A stretch of 64,000 nt of DNA, from the NCBI GenBank assembly GCA_905221615.1, contig CAJNDT010004557.1:248001-312000 (forward strand), read 5' to 3'. A program made the position numbers and the translations under genes. This DNA comes from Symbiodinium sp. CCMP2592. Its lineage: Eukaryota > Sar > Dinophyceae > Suessiales > Symbiodiniaceae. Position 1 is the stretch's first letter; each line of letters opens with the position of its first letter. Positions 21,508 to 32,459 of this stretch are shown piece after piece. The notes beneath the pieces are model-generated. The model saw nothing but the letters and a program-made list of their open reading frames with translations, did no database searches and had not been told where the DNA came from.

Positions 21508-21608
21508 CGAGACTCCAATATCCCTTAATTAAGGAATATTCCCTAAATATGGAGGAGCCTACTATAATTTAAGGTATATTCCTTAATCAGGGGATATTGG
21601 AGTCTCAG
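21508..21608. repeat. Family C palindrome
   Basis: Arms are GAGACTCCAATATCCCTTAA and GGGGATATTGGAGTCTC. Other copies are at 31498-31668, 35540-35647, 41027-41221 (split) and 58528-58634, plus the satellite at 18660-19168. Confidence 0.85.
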
Positions 21609-21794
21609 GGTACCCTACAAGGACCCCTTATAGAAGTGCTGCAGCTGGGTCGTGTAGAGTGCCGCCAGGTCTGCCCAGATACTCCAAACTCTGATCCAGA
21701 AACCCGTTGCTGAACGAATTATCTGAAACCAGCATAGGAACCGACTACACCAAAAGGAATACTTCTTGATTCAGTATACGTCCTGATTAACCTA

Positions 21795-21828
<34 letters not shown>

Positions 21829-21829
<1 letters not shown>

Positions 21830-21930
21830 CTCTGCTGCCACTGTTGCTGCATGACCGCCTCCTGCTGACGCATCTGCTGGAGGAAATGCGCCGCTTCTGC
21901 CGGCTGCTGCTGCTGCGGCGGGTCCAGCAA
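21829..21930 (-). CDS. Glutamine-rich coding exon
   Basis: The minus-strand frame includes 'DPPQQQQPAEAAHFLQQMRQ' and 'QEAVMQQQWQQRA'. The frame is well formed, with CAG/CAA-coded glutamines in a predicted helix, unlike the surrounding repeats. Its 3' end runs into a (GA)n tract at 21801-21828, which would encode Ser-Leu repeats. On its 5' side a family D element (21933-22033) separates it from another coding-like piece (22125-22040, 'SRLAAEELVSASADPALVFYG'). No AG|G acceptor lies directly at the element border, so I do not call that element an intron. Q-rich helices occur in transcription and RNA-binding proteins, but no assignment is made. Confidence 0.42.
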
Positions 21931-21932
21931 TA

Positions 21933-22033
21933 TGGGAGTTTCCGAAATTTAAGGATACCTTACTTTGGGGTCCTTATAATAAGGATCCTACTAATTAGGG
22001 TACCTTTATTTCCCTTAATTTCGAAAACTCCCA
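21933..22033. repeat. Family D palindrome between two coding-like pieces
   Basis: Arms are TGGGAGTTTCCGAAATTTA and TTAATTTCGAAAACTCCCA. Confidence 0.85.
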
Positions 22034-22039
22034 TATAGG

Positions 22040-22125
22040 GCATCTCTCGTGGCCATAGAAAACCAAGGCGGGGTCCGCAGAGGCTGAAACAAGTTCTTCA
22101 GCTGCCAAACGACTCCGCTTGTCTG
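22040..22125 (-). CDS. Coding-like piece upstream of the Q-rich exon
   Basis: The minus-strand frame reads 'KRSRLAAEELVSASADPALV', then 'FYGHERCP', with GC-biased third positions. It may be the exon preceding 21930-21829. Splice sites are not resolved. Confidence 0.33.
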
Positions 22126-22595
22126 TACCTGGGGATCCAAAAACCTACTGTTTTAGGGGTTAGACCCTATAATTAAGGGGTCATAACCCACTATTTTGTA
22201 GGGTTTGGGGATACAGGTACCCTCGCAGGATGGACATATGAACAACGGAGAACCAACCACCCTAATCCGTAAGCCCCAGACCTTAAACCCTAAACTCAAA
22301 ACCCTAAACCTTAAACCCTGAACTCTAAGCTCTAAAGGCCTTGAGCCCGAAACCCTGGCCTGGAGAAGACAAAGGCTAAACTCCCAAAGCACCAAAACAG
22401 CGTTTCTAGAACCCGTCTAGAGCCCTCACTAAACTGCTAACACCCTGCCTGAAGCATGCACCCAAAGGGTCCAAAGTACCGATATGGTAGAATGTAGGGT
22501 TTCTATATTAGGACTTACTATTATGATTTGGGGAAGTAGTCCCCATAACAGTACATCGGACCCTTTGGGGCAAGTTGCGAATCCTGACCACCCAA
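22126..22595. other. No gene seen
   Basis: It holds a small palindromic unit at 22140-22205 (AACCTACTGTTTTAGGGG / CCCACTATTTTGTAGGG) and degenerate CCCTAAA units at 22280-22330. Confidence 0.35.
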
Positions 22596-22700
22596 ATGGG
22601 TGGTTCTCAAGATTAGGGTCCCTTTTTGGGTACTCTGTGGGTTAGGTGCCGTACTGTAATAGGGACCCAACAAAGGACCATAATTTTGACAACCATCCAA
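22596..22700. repeat. Family E palindrome
   Basis: Arms are ATGGGTGGTTCTCAAGATTA and TAATTTTGACAACCATCC. The centre is partly deleted. Confidence 0.8.
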
Positions 22701-22937
22701 ATTCAAACCCTAAACTGCTACACAAAAAAGACCGGGAGAAGAACAGCACCAAAACACTTCTGCAACCATAAGGAAATTCCGGGAACACGTTGCAACAAAA
22801 TGCAAGATACCAAGATGGACTTCAGAAAGCTTCACAGAAATCATAAACCCTCAACTTACCCAAACCACGTGATACCCCAAATAAACAACCTAAACGTTAA
22901 GCTTCCCAAAACAACCCTTGAGAAAACAGTGCAACTC

Positions 22938-23049
22938 CTGGGCCCAAGAGTAACCTAGGAATAAACAGGGTACCTTTTTGGGTTTAAAGGAGTTTACAAG
23001 GGAACCTGAACCCTAACGAAAGGGAATAACGGCCTACTCTCGGTCCTAG
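22938..23049. repeat. Family I element with 4-bp target duplication
   Basis: CTGGGCCCAAGAGTAACC to TACTCTCGGTCCTAG, flanked by ACTC at 22934-22937 and 23050-23053. Confidence 0.82.
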
Positions 23050-23433
23050 ACTCCAAAGGTTGGAAACGTTGCCTTGACTCGATCTCCTTGAGAAGAGAAC
23101 CGCCCCTCGCCCGGTGGGAAGAAGGCAGCCTGCACGCTTTTCGAGGTTTAGGGTTTAGGGGGGCTTGGGGTTCTGCATGAGTGGTTCGATCTTACTATTA
23201 CAACTTAACTTATAGCTTTAGCCTACTATGCTTGTGGGGTTGCGGGCAAGACTTAAGGATCGTTCTTGCATTTTCCTGCTTCCGTGCGACATGGTGACGT
23301 TGCTTCTTTTTTTGGAGGGGAGGGGGGTGGCCCGGTTAAAGCTTGTCGTATGAAGCATCTGGTTGTCCAGACCCTGCAGAGCTTGTGTCGTGGAAGGTCT
23401 CGTTAATTCAGTATCTTGAAGGGGTTGCTGGCT
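23050..23433. other. No secure gene
   Basis: GC-rich segment 23075-23140 has short open frames on both strands but nothing recognisable. One TTTAGGG unit lies at 23146. Confidence 0.25.
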
Positions 23434-23528
23434 GATAAGACTAGCAGACTAGCAAAGATTATAATTTCAGAGGTTTCTTAGGGATTATAATAACCAAAAA
23501 TTAAAAACTATTTCTAAGTACCCCTAAG
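23434..23528. repeat. Family T element, copy outside any recognised gene
   Basis: It carries TTTCTTAGGGATTATAATAA, CCAAAAATTAAAAACTATTT and CTAAGTACCCCTAAG. It matches introns 2 and 3 of the ankyrin gene (46553-46451 and 46392-46289) over nearly its whole length. Here it lies in DNA with no coding-like frame. Confidence 0.75.
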
Positions 23529-24860
23529 AAGAGTTCAGTTTCTTTTGGAGTTAAGGCCTCACTCAATCCCGGTCTCCTGCCCTGCCCATAAGCCATCCTT
23601 TCAAGAACTTACACCAGGAAATCCTGATCAGAGCCCTAGACAGGTAGGTTGTTGAGTGTTCCCTTAACCCTAGACCCTGCTAAACCCTAAACCCTAAACC
23701 CTAGACTCTAGACCCTGTGTACCCTAAACCCAATCCCTAAACCCTAAACCCTGGCCTGCCATGCCGGCTCATACGTCTGAAGCGACGGGCTCTCGATGGA
23801 GATCCTTGGCTTTCTCTCTCTGGCTCAAGGGTTTAGGATCTAGGGTCTAAGGCAATTTCTTAGGGGTTAGGATTTGTTTTTTTTCTGGACGGCCTTTTTT
23901 GGACTAGGGTTTAGGATCTATAGGGTCTAAGGCAATTTATTTGGGTTTAGTTCTTGTTTTTGAACGGCCCTTTTTCGACTAGGGTTTAGGGTCTATAGGG
24001 TCTGGGGCATGTTGGGGGGGGGGGGTTGGGGTTTAGGGTTTGGGGATTTAAGGTTTAGGGAACATACTCTCTTCCCCGAATAAGCTGCCGACATGAAAGA
24101 CTAAAGGTTTCTGATTACTACGAAACTATAATAACCGAAAGAAAATTAAATCTTTCATTCAAACCCTAAACCCTAATCCCAAAACCCTAAACCCTGGCTG
24201 GGGCTAAAGCTCGCGGTTTGGGATGTCGGAGTTTTGGGGCTTAGGGTTTAGGGCTCAGTGGCGCCTTCCAACTGAAGCGGCTGAAACGCTCAAGCCTACA
24301 TCGAAAGCGACAACCCAAACCAGGGACTTAAGTTCAACTAGGAGGTGCTTTCTAAAGCCTTTGATTAGTAGGTAAGATCCTCTTAAACCCAATAGGAGCA
24401 AATATGTCATGTCCCGAAGCCCTACCTAGTCTACCCAATAAGACCCTGCCGAAGAGCTAAGAAACAGTACTGCTAGTTAGTAATCCATCACGATAGGCGG
24501 CTCAGCAAGGTATCATGACATCTTCGCCACAGGCATAAGGCCTGAACTGCAAACCGCACAGACACACACACACACACAGACAGAACTCCCCTGAAGAATC
24601 CCTGGTGCTTAGTAGGGAATTCAGGAATGGATCCTTATAGTAGTCCCCATAAAAACCCCCCAATAATAGTCCCCATAACCTATTCCCCCATTCCCAGCTA
24701 CAAGCTCCGAGCCAGAAAGCTCCAAGTCATAAATTCTACACCCTCACACCCTGGCCCCAAGGACCCAGACCGAACCAACTTACAAGCCACAACCCTGTAT
24801 ACTAAACCGAAATCCATAAATAAGGACATGAAAGTCATGAAAGAATCACCTACAATAGAA
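23529..24860. other. Telomere-like fragments, no gene
   Basis: CCCTAAA units lie at 23680-23760, and related GGATCTAGGGTCTAAGGCAA units are repeated at about 23828 and 23914. A (CA)n tract is at 24559-24580. The plus-strand frame 24627-24926 (99 codons) ends inside a family L element and is not convincing. Confidence 0.35.
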
Positions 24861-24946
24861 GCCAGAAAGTTGGAATATCATTATCGTAACCCCTTCAAAG
24901 TAAAGTATAGGGGATCCTACCATTAATCCATATTCCAACTTTCTGG
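24861..24946. repeat. Family L palindrome
   Basis: Arms are GCCAGAAAGTTGGAATATCA and CATATTCCAACTTTCTGG. Other copies are at 44667-44752, 47250-47334, 59219-59302 and 61829-61908, with a degenerate one at about 63310-63405. Confidence 0.85.
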
Positions 24947-25184
24947 AGTTCCCTTTAACCCTGGGCGCCTGAATTCTGAACAGAACCTAGAATGAAGACT
25001 ACACCCCGGATACCCTGACTCTGCAGCTTAACCATGAAACCTGCTACGCAACGAAGCCGAGAAACTGTGAACATGAACGTGCGGGGTGCGAGTTGCGGGC
25101 CTTATAAAAATCGTTACCGTCTGCGAGCCAAGTCTCATGTTGCTGTTGCCGGAGGAGAGTTCCCGTGCCATGCGTTCCTTCACA

Positions 25185-25294
25185 CGGGTGGTTGTCAAAA
25201 TTATGGTCCCTTCTGGGGCCCTTAATGTAATACCGAACCTGGGCACCTAGTATTTAGGGCACCCAAGCAGGGACCATAGTTGTGGCAACTACCC
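25185..25294. repeat. Family E palindrome, older copy
   Basis: Arms are CGGGTGGTTGTCAAAATTAT and ATAGTTGTGGCAACTACCCG, more diverged than other copies. Confidence 0.78.
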
Positions 25295-26175
25295 GCACGA
25301 GCCAATGAATTTTAGGGATTACGCCCCTGGACTGGTAAATGGTGGAGAGGTCGAGGATTAATGAATTAATCACGTACTTTATTACACAATTAACTGTTCG
25401 CACTGCCGGTCCGAGTTGTATAGCTTTCTGTCCTTGGAAATAAAGAAACCATAAGACGAGGAAAATTAATAATAGCAATGGCAACCGTAAAGTTGACAAG
25501 GTCAATAGTCGCAATACCTATCATGCGAATAGTCGTAGGTGGTTTCCTTAATCAATCATATCTCATACTCGCACTGACAATGAGAGTGCGATTTTGTGGT
25601 AAGTATACTCTTGCCAAGGTAGGAACTTCTTCTGGTGTCAGGGGTAAGGGTCGTATGCGAATTTGGGCCTCTGGGGGGGGATCCTGAAGGGATATTCTGA
25701 GTGAACCTACTGATTTAGGGTCCTCTGCCATGTTCAGCAACTCCAGTAGGACAAAGTGAGCAACTCCATCAACACGGGCCGGGTCAAAAGGAGGCCTGAA
25801 TAGGCCGATAAGAAGATTCCTACAAAGGCACTTATATCCCTTTTTTGCATGGCCCGAAAACCCCAACTCTTGACTGTAGCTCATGCGGATATACTATTTT
25901 GGGGGTTCCTTACTATACTTATAGTATAACATCCCCCAAAACCCTATTCTAATTATGAAGGTCCCTAAAGTATGTTTCGGTTGCACTTCCAGATGTGTGT
26001 GGTCCAAACTCATAAACCTTTCCAAACTTCGACTTGGATCCCCGAAACACCTCAAAGCATGAGCCAACAATATGCCATAACTTGGCCAAAATCCTAGACC
26101 CTCAACCCCAAAAGCTTTCCATCATTATATCATAGTGCATGCTACTATTGCATATTGTGTCAAACTTACTGTACG
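25295..26175. other. Unique-looking DNA, one family H element
   Basis: Segment 25300-25880 lacks telomere-like units. Its open frames (up to 110 codons at 25884-25552, minus) show no domain I recognise. Family H remnants are at 25880-25970. Confidence 0.3.
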
Positions 26176-26409
26176 TCATACACTATATTCCACAGAAACC
26201 CCGAAACCTTGCACCCAAAACGGCCCTAAAGCCCAAACTCGAAATCCGTAAATCCGTAAATCCCTAAACCATTGGCCGCCCGCGCCCGGCGGCGGCCGGT
26301 ACCACTGAACGCTACCGCTTCGAGATCTGCTTGCTTGGCCAAGCAGATCGAGTCTACCAGACCTGATTTGGCACTGCGAGCCATGGGGCACAATAGTAAA
26401 ATTGGGTAC

Positions 26410-27650
26410 CCTTATCTCCCAGCGCGAGAACCCTGGCGGGGACGGGACCTGGTAGAAAGAGCTTGACGAGCGACCCTGGCGGGTATGGCGGGCGACTCTG
26501 GCGGGGACGGCTGACGACCCTGGCGGGGACTTGGTGGACGGACGACTTTGGCGGGGACGGCGCGCGACCCTGGCGGGGGGCCTGGCGGGACGGCGGACGA
26601 CTCTGCTGTGACAGCAAAAGGGCCAAAAACAGCTTGGCAGACGACTCTGGAGGGGGACGGCGGACGACCCTGGCGGGGACGGCGGGCGACCTGGCGGGGA
26701 CGGCGGACGACTCTGGCGACTTGGCGACTCTGACAGGGACTGAAAAAGCCAAAAACAGCTTGGCAGACTCTGGAGGGGATGGCGCCTTATCTCCCAGCGC
26801 GAGAACCCTGGCGGGGACGGGACCTGGTGGAAAGAGCTTGACGAACGACCCTGGCGGGGATGGCGAGCCCCTGGCGGGGACGACCCTGGCGGGGACTTGG
26901 TGGACGGACGTTTGTGCGACCCTGGCGAGGACAACGGCCAACCCTGGCGGGGACGGCGGACGACTCTGCTGTGACAGCAATTAAAAAGGCCAAAAACAGC
27001 TTGGCAGACGACTCTGGAGGGGGACGGCGGACGACCCTGGCGGGGACGGCGGGCGACCCTGGAGGACTCTGGCGGGGAATTGGCGACTCTGACAAGGACT
27101 GAAAAAGCAGCTTGGCAGACGACTCTGGAGGGATGGCGGACGGGACGGCGGGTGACCCTGCGGGGACGGCGGACAACTCTGGTGGGGACTTGGCGATGAC
27201 TTTGACAGGCACGAAAAGGCCAAAAACAGTTTGGCAGACGGACGGCCCTGGCGCGGACGGCGGGCAACCCTAACGGGGACGGCGGACACTCTGGCGGGCA
27301 CTTGGCTTTGACAGCAACTAAAAAGGCCAAAAACAGCTTGGCAGACGATTCTGGAGGACGGCGGACGACCCCTGGCGGGGACGGCGGGCGAGGCGGAAAT
27401 GTCCGTTTCACGTCTCTGGCGGCTGACGACTATAGTTTGACGGGGACGGGACGTCCTGCGGCAAAGCTGGACAATTCTGGCACGGACTGCCGGGCGAACT
27501 GGCGGCCGACTGGATGATCAGCACTCTTGGCCGGACTGGCACGGACAGCGGACGGCTGCAGACCACTTCTGGAGGCCTGGCACTGGGCCCTGACGGACGA
27601 CTCTGACGACGGCTGACGGACGACTCTGGCGGCCGGAGAGGACGAGCGAG
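26410..27650. repeat. GC-rich minisatellite field with higher-order structure
   Basis: Hundreds of bases are built from GACGGCGG, GACCCTGGCGGG and GACGACTCTGG motifs. A second motif, GCCAAAAACAGCTTGGCAGA, recurs near 26622, 26741, 26989, 27217 and 27326. A 60-base block starting TTATCTCCCAGCGCGAGAAC recurs at about 26419 and 26788, a spacing of about 370 bp. Because the units lack stop codons, several frames on both strands are open for 140-411 codons (minus 27411-26176 is longest, Pro/Arg/Ser-rich). These frames are a property of the satellite, not evidence of a gene. Confidence 0.8.
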
Positions 27651-27869
27651 GGCGTCGCTGCTATTTTGTGACTACATCACTCGGATGTCCCTTTGACGTT
27701 CCGCAACATTGCAACGTCTTTTCGGCTAGTGCAGCACTCGAATAAGAAGAAGCAGAACACAAAACCCGTTCTAGTCCTGCTTCGGGTGGTTGTGGGTGGG
27801 TTCCACGTTACGAAGACGGCGCGACCCACGACCACTCCATGGGTGGGGCGCGCCGTGGCACTGTGACAC

Positions 27870-28240
27870 ACCCTAAACCCTAATCGCTAAACGCTAAACC
27901 CTACACCCTCATCCCGAGACCCTAAACCCTAATCCCTAAACCCTAATCCCCAAAGGCTCCATGTACCTTTATAGTAGATACTTAGGCCTTAAAGGGGTCC
28001 CTATATGGGTACTTTAAGGCCTAAGTATATACTATATGGGTACATGGAGCCTTAGGGATCCCTAAACCCTAAACCCTAATCCCTAAACTCTAAACCCTAA
28101 ACTCTAAACCCTAAACCCTAATCCCTAATCCCTAAACCCTAATCCCTAAACCCTAATCCCTAAACCCTAATCCCTAATCCCTAAACCCTAAACTCTAAAC
28201 CCTAAACTGTAAACCCTAAACCCTAAACCCTAAACGAAAC
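27870..28240. repeat. Longest CCCTAAA block, split by a hairpin element
   Basis: CCCTAAA and CCCTAATC units dominate, interrupted at 27954-28052 by a family M palindrome. CCCTAATC variants cluster in runs, which suggests local tandem spreading. Confidence 0.85.
27954..28052. repeat. Family M palindrome inside telomere-like DNA
   Basis: Arms are AGGCTCCATGTACCTTTATA and TATGGGTACATGGAGCCT. The inner arms TACTTAGGCCTTAAAG and CTTTAAGGCCTAAGTA are also paired. The other copy is at 54537-54632. Confidence 0.88.
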
Positions 28241-28255
28241 CCCTGGACCGGCCAA

Positions 28256-28330
28256 GGGGCCATGCGGCACCAGCCGCGCTCAGACCAGGTTGACAAATCC
28301 GTGCCGAGTGCCCTGGCGAGATTCGAACGT
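28256..28330 (+). CDS. Exon-like island between telomere-like blocks
   Basis: The plus-strand frame reads 'AMRHQPRSDQVDKSVPSALA' with good codon pattern. Both sides are TTTAGGG/CCCTAAA DNA. No family is recognised. It may be an exon whose introns are telomere-like, or a relic. Confidence 0.28.
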
Positions 28331-28967
28331 TTGGGTTTAGGGTTTAGGGTTTAGGGGTTTAGGATTTATGGGTTTAGGGTTTAGGGTTTGGGGTTTAGGA
28401 TTTATGGGTTTAGGTTTTAGGGTTTAGGGTATTGGGGTTCAGGCTCAAGCGTTTAGAGCTTGGGAATATTTGGGGTCTAGGGTTTGGGGGTTCGAGGAAC
28501 ATCAGAATCCTCATGCCCTTGATGGTGGTGCATGCGGAATCCTAGAACCAATCATCCCAGACCCATGTTCCCTTTTGTTCTGGGGTTCACTTACGGGTTT
28601 CGAGAATGCCGGTGTCTACCGCTTAGAGAGGTTACGGGGCTTGATTGAGGACATTAAGGTTCGGATTCGAGCTTCTTTGACATCTACTCTATGCGTAGCT
28701 CTCTCTGATTATTGATGGGAGCCACGTCGTTAGAGCTGGAGCGGTTTGCGATTCCGGGTGCATGATTCAGTTTTCAGCATTCGAGGGGCTGCAGGTCCGT
28801 GTAGGTCGCAGTGTTCAAGGCGTTCGAAGTGTAGAGCTCGAGGATTTAGGCCCAGACGGTCTTGAAAGTTTGGGGTGTAGGGTTTAGGGCTTGGGGTTGA
28901 AGGTTCTAGGGTTCGAGGGTTTTGGGGTTTTGGTTTTAGGGTCTTAGGGTTTTAGGGTTAAGGGGGG

Positions 28968-29046
28968 AGGAGATTCAGCATAACGTGGCAAACAACAACA
29001 TCCTCATGCAATGGGGCAGGATGAGAGAACCCAGGGACGTGAAAAG
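28968..29046 (+). CDS. Coding-like piece before a family I element
   Basis: The plus-strand frame reads 'EIQHNVANNNILMQWGRMRE', followed by 'PRDVKRE' and a stop formed at the family I border. It may be the exon preceding 29150-29290. Confidence 0.33.
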
Positions 29047-29149
29047 GGAGTAACCTAGGAATAAAAAGGGCACCTTTCTGGTTTAAAGGGGCGTATAAGG
29101 GAACCTGAACCCTAGCGAAAGGGAATAAGGGCCTACTCTAGGTCCTAGG
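29044..29149. repeat. Family I element between two coding-like pieces
   Basis: It runs from GAGTAACCTAGGAATAAA to CTACTCTAGGTCCTAG. On the plus strand its right end gives CCTAG|GCAT, an AG|G acceptor identical in form to those of the ankyrin-gene introners. The left terminus is altered, and I cannot find the matching GCAT duplication. Confidence 0.6.
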
Positions 29150-29290
29150 CATCATGGCTCGGCACATGGACTTGCGAACGTCTGGACGGCCTCCGAGAAG
29201 CCACAGTCGCAGCATATGTTGAGGCTTGAGAAGTGGATGAGGACTACAGGCGGTGTTTGGACGGACGACTCTGTTGCGCAACATCTCTAG
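29150..29290 (+). CDS. Coding-like piece after a family I element
   Basis: The frame reads 'HHGSAHGLANVWTASEKPQS', continues 'QHMLRLEKWMRTTGGVWTDD', and ends in TAG after 46 codons. Its composition is clearly protein-like. A further open piece follows at 29295-29419 ('VIRWIKGAFRVRLTLVVGVG') in another frame, starting just after CTCTAG. No family is recognised. Together these suggest a small plus-strand gene or its remains at 28.97-29.42 kb. Confidence 0.36.
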   Translation, partial: HHGSAHGLANVWTASEKPQSQHMLRLEKWMRTTGGVWTDDSVAQHL

Positions 29291-29856
29291 AACCGCACCT
29301 GACCGGGTGCCTGTGATACGTTGGATAAAGGGCGCTTTCCGTGTGAGGCTTACCCTTGTGGTCGGGGTCGGCTCAGCTGCAGAAACGTCGAGACCGGTCT
29401 TCTTGACTCCGCGTCGATGAAACCATCCAACAAAGAGTGTATAGTTAAAGGTTAAAGGTTTAGGCTCTTACGTTTTAACTAGGGTTCTAGACTCAAAGAT
29501 GTGGGAGCTGGCACTGCTGGAACTGCGGGGGTTGAAACAGAAGCAGAGTGGCCATAAGCCTTGAGCTACAGGGTTCTGGATTTAGCCTCCCAAGCCTTAA
29601 GCCCCGAGCCCAAAGCTACACCCTCCTAAATCCTGATGCATAAATCCGAAAGCACCCCAACCCTTGAAGCCTGAATCTTAGGCCTAACCCTACGTCTCCC
29701 TCCGAGCACCTGTCTGCATGCTCCATTTCAGGGCACAGGATTACGAAGAGCTCACAGCGAGAGATGTACGTCGGTATGCTGTCCTTGGCTTCAGATAGAT
29801 GCAACTTCAATCACGATTAACCACTACTCTCATCAGACTTGTTGCTGTCGCTGTTG

Positions 29857-30015
29857 TGGTTGTGGTGGTGGCGGTGGTGGTGGTGGTGGCGGTGGTGGTG
29901 GTGGTGGTGGTGGTGGTGGTGGTGGTGGTGGTGGTGGTGTCGGTGGTGGTGGTGTCGGTGTCGTTGTGGGTGTCGGCGTCGGTGTTGTGTTGGTTGCTGG
30001 TGTTTCTGGTTGTGG

Positions 30016-30098
<83 letters not shown>

Positions 30099-30102
30099 AT
30101 TA
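29857..30102. repeat. (GGT)n to (GTT)n triplet array
   Basis: (GGT)n runs dominate 29857-29965 and (GTT)n runs 30016-30096. The open frames here (248 codons plus, 131 codons minus) are homopolymer-like (Val, Trp, Asn, His) and are artefacts of the array. Confidence 0.92.
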
Positions 30103-30736
30103 TTCATCTTGCTGCTGCTGTGATAGCCGTGGCGGTGGCAGCAGCATCGGTGGTGGCAGTTGCTGTGGTCGTATCGATGTTGCAGGAATGGTACAAGTGC
30201 CGGTGTGACCACGACCTAGTACCACCTAGTCCTCTCGCACTTGCAGCCGTAGGACGATCGAGGCATGGCAGCAAGAGTGGTCGTAGTAACAGTTCAAGAA
30301 CAAGAAGAAAGACAGGTGTCGATGGCAACAAAGGTCAAGAAGATTACAATGAGCTACATCACTGCTGGATGATAGAATGTCTAGCCTGCTCTTTACACTC
30401 AGGCCCCCCTAGTCTTCATGCCAGGTTAGGGGTTATTGCAGCGTCTGGGTTGGCATGGGAAAAACCCCAGAACAGCCCACCACGCCGGGCTGCAATTGCA
30501 AGCTTCGCATCGGCCGCCATCGACTTCTGTGGGCAGCAGAAATAGTCGTACCAAAGGAACAAGCGCCTCGTCGCAATCAGAGCCCCTGCTTGGAACCTCG
30601 TTTTTGACTTCCTAAGTCACGCAAGCATACTTGACATAGTGCACCAAAAAGCCCGACAGCCGCTGCAAAAACATTCCAAAGCCGTAGGGTCCGCAGTGTA
30701 CTATGGATGCACGGGCTACAGCTATGCTGCTGGTTT
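30103..30736. other. Unique DNA between triplet arrays
   Basis: It lacks telomere-like units. The plus frame continuing from the array to 30545 includes 'GRSRHGSKSGRSNSSRTRRK' (basic, Ser-rich) and could be coding, but its only start is within the array. Not called. Confidence 0.25.
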
Positions 30737-31072
<336 letters not shown>

Positions 31073-31354
31073 GCCAGTGGAAAACAGTAGTTATCATTGC
31101 CAGCAGTGGTCGCAGCAGCAGCAGCAGTAGCAATCATCACCATGGTCTATGAGTACGTCTCTGCAGCTGCCCAGCACACTGAATGCACACCCTCATGCCG
31201 ATGTGTGGGCTGCGCTCAAAATTGACCCTGGAAGACAAACCCGTACCGTACTGAACACAGGTTTCTGGTTTAGAACTTCTCAATGCGCAGGGCGGCCCAG
31301 GTTTGAGTGAGATTTGATTCGAGTAGTGAAACTGACCTTTGAACCTCCTCCGAA

Positions 31355-31435
31355 TACTCTCATACCCGGTTTAGGGGTTTAGGGTTTACGGTTTAGGGTT
31401 TACGGGTTTAGGGTTTGGGGTTTAGGGGTACCCCA
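31355..31435. repeat. TTTAGGG tract
   Basis: TTTAGGG units with TTTACGG variants. Confidence 0.7.
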
Positions 31436-31497
31436 GCCTCAAGGTTTCCTTGGTATGGTGGGGTCTCTGGGTATGAGAGGGTCAGCAGCTTAGGCCT

Positions 31498-31668
31498 CCC
31501 AGAGACTCGAATATCCCTTAATTAAGGAATATACCTTAAATCATATAAAGGATCCTACCATAATTTAAGGAATATCCCTTAATTAAGGAATATACCTTAA
31601 ATCATATAAAGGATCCTACCATAATTTAAGGAATATTCCTTAATGAAGGGATATTGGAGTCTCTGGGC
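31498..31668. repeat. Family C palindrome with duplicated interior
   Basis: Ends are CCCAGAGACTCGAATATCCC and GGGATATTGGAGTCTCTGGG. The interior AATTAAGGAATATACCTTAA plus ATCATATAAAGGATCCTACC is present twice in tandem (about 31519-31576 and 31577-31634). This is the first step of the process seen at full length at 18660-19168. Confidence 0.88.
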
Positions 31669-32175
31669 TTCCTAAACCTTGCAAGCGAAGGTTCACATAG
31701 AGGAGACTAGGGTTCCTTTCAAAGGGTTCCTTAACGGGATACTGTAAGGGTTACTATTCGGGTACTATAAGGGGAGTATAAATACAAGGGGCCTTCATAA
31801 ATAGAATAGGATTTTGGGCCCCATTATACTATAACTACAACAAGGGAACCCTCAAAATAGTATTGGTAACTATTTATAGGCCCCTCTACTACATCCTTAT
31901 AATAGCCCTTGTGGTAGCCCTTGTAGATGGAACCCAAAAACCTAGTAGGCCTCTATTGCAGGACCCCCAACTCAGAGCGCAAACAAAAGCGCCGATCCGA
32001 GATGCAACATGCATCCTGCAAAGAAGCTCGGCCAACTTCCATGAAAACCCCCTACCCCCCAAAATTCACCTACCTTTTTAGGGTTCCTTACTATGATTTT
32101 ATTTAGATAAGTCCTTAAACCGGTAGGATATTCCGGGTTAAGACCCTAGACCTTAAACCCTACCAAGAAAGCTCA
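31669..32175. other. Family H and G elements, no gene
   Basis: Family H is at about 31787-31885 (GGGGCCTTCATAAATAGAAT / TTGGTAACTATTTATAGG) and family G at about 32065-32150. Confidence 0.5.
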
Positions 32176-32250
32176 CAAAGAGGTGCCTCTCCGTGAACGT
32201 CGTTTTGGAATCCTTCTTCGGATGTCCTTGCTCCAGCTCCTCCCAAGTCC
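32176..32250 (-). CDS. Exon-like island, unknown
   Basis: After GGGAG|GAGCTG the minus frame reads 'EELEQGHPKKDSKTTFTERH', a charged segment with coding-like codons. No family is recognised. Confidence 0.3.
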
Positions 32251-32355
32251 CTAAACTCTAAACCCTAAACCCTAAACCCTAAACTCTAAACCCTAAACCC
32301 TAAACCCTAAACCCTAAACCCTAAACCCTAAACCCTAAACCCAAAACTCTAAACG
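32251..32355. repeat. CCCTAAA tract, regular
   Basis: About fourteen nearly uninterrupted CCCTAAA units, one of the cleanest in the window. Confidence 0.88.
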
Positions 32356-32459
32356 CAAAAGACTTCGGGTCCTGTAAACGTCTTCAGGCTCAGGTCTCTC
32401 AACTTTAGGGTCCTTAAGGCTGGGTTCCCCCCATAAACCATACTGCATCCCTAAACTCA

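Noticed and set aside
23812..23830. CTGGCTCAAGGG resembling the end of the dinoflagellate splice leader
   Set aside because: The upstream part of the 22-nt leader (CCGTAGCCATTTT) is absent.
26176..27411. 411-codon Pro/Arg-rich minus frame
   Set aside because: Lies in a stop-poor satellite, and overlapping frames are open too; no coding signature beyond the repeat.
29799..30545. 248-codon poly-Val frame
   Set aside because: Open only because of (GGT)/(GTT) arrays; the other frames are equally open.
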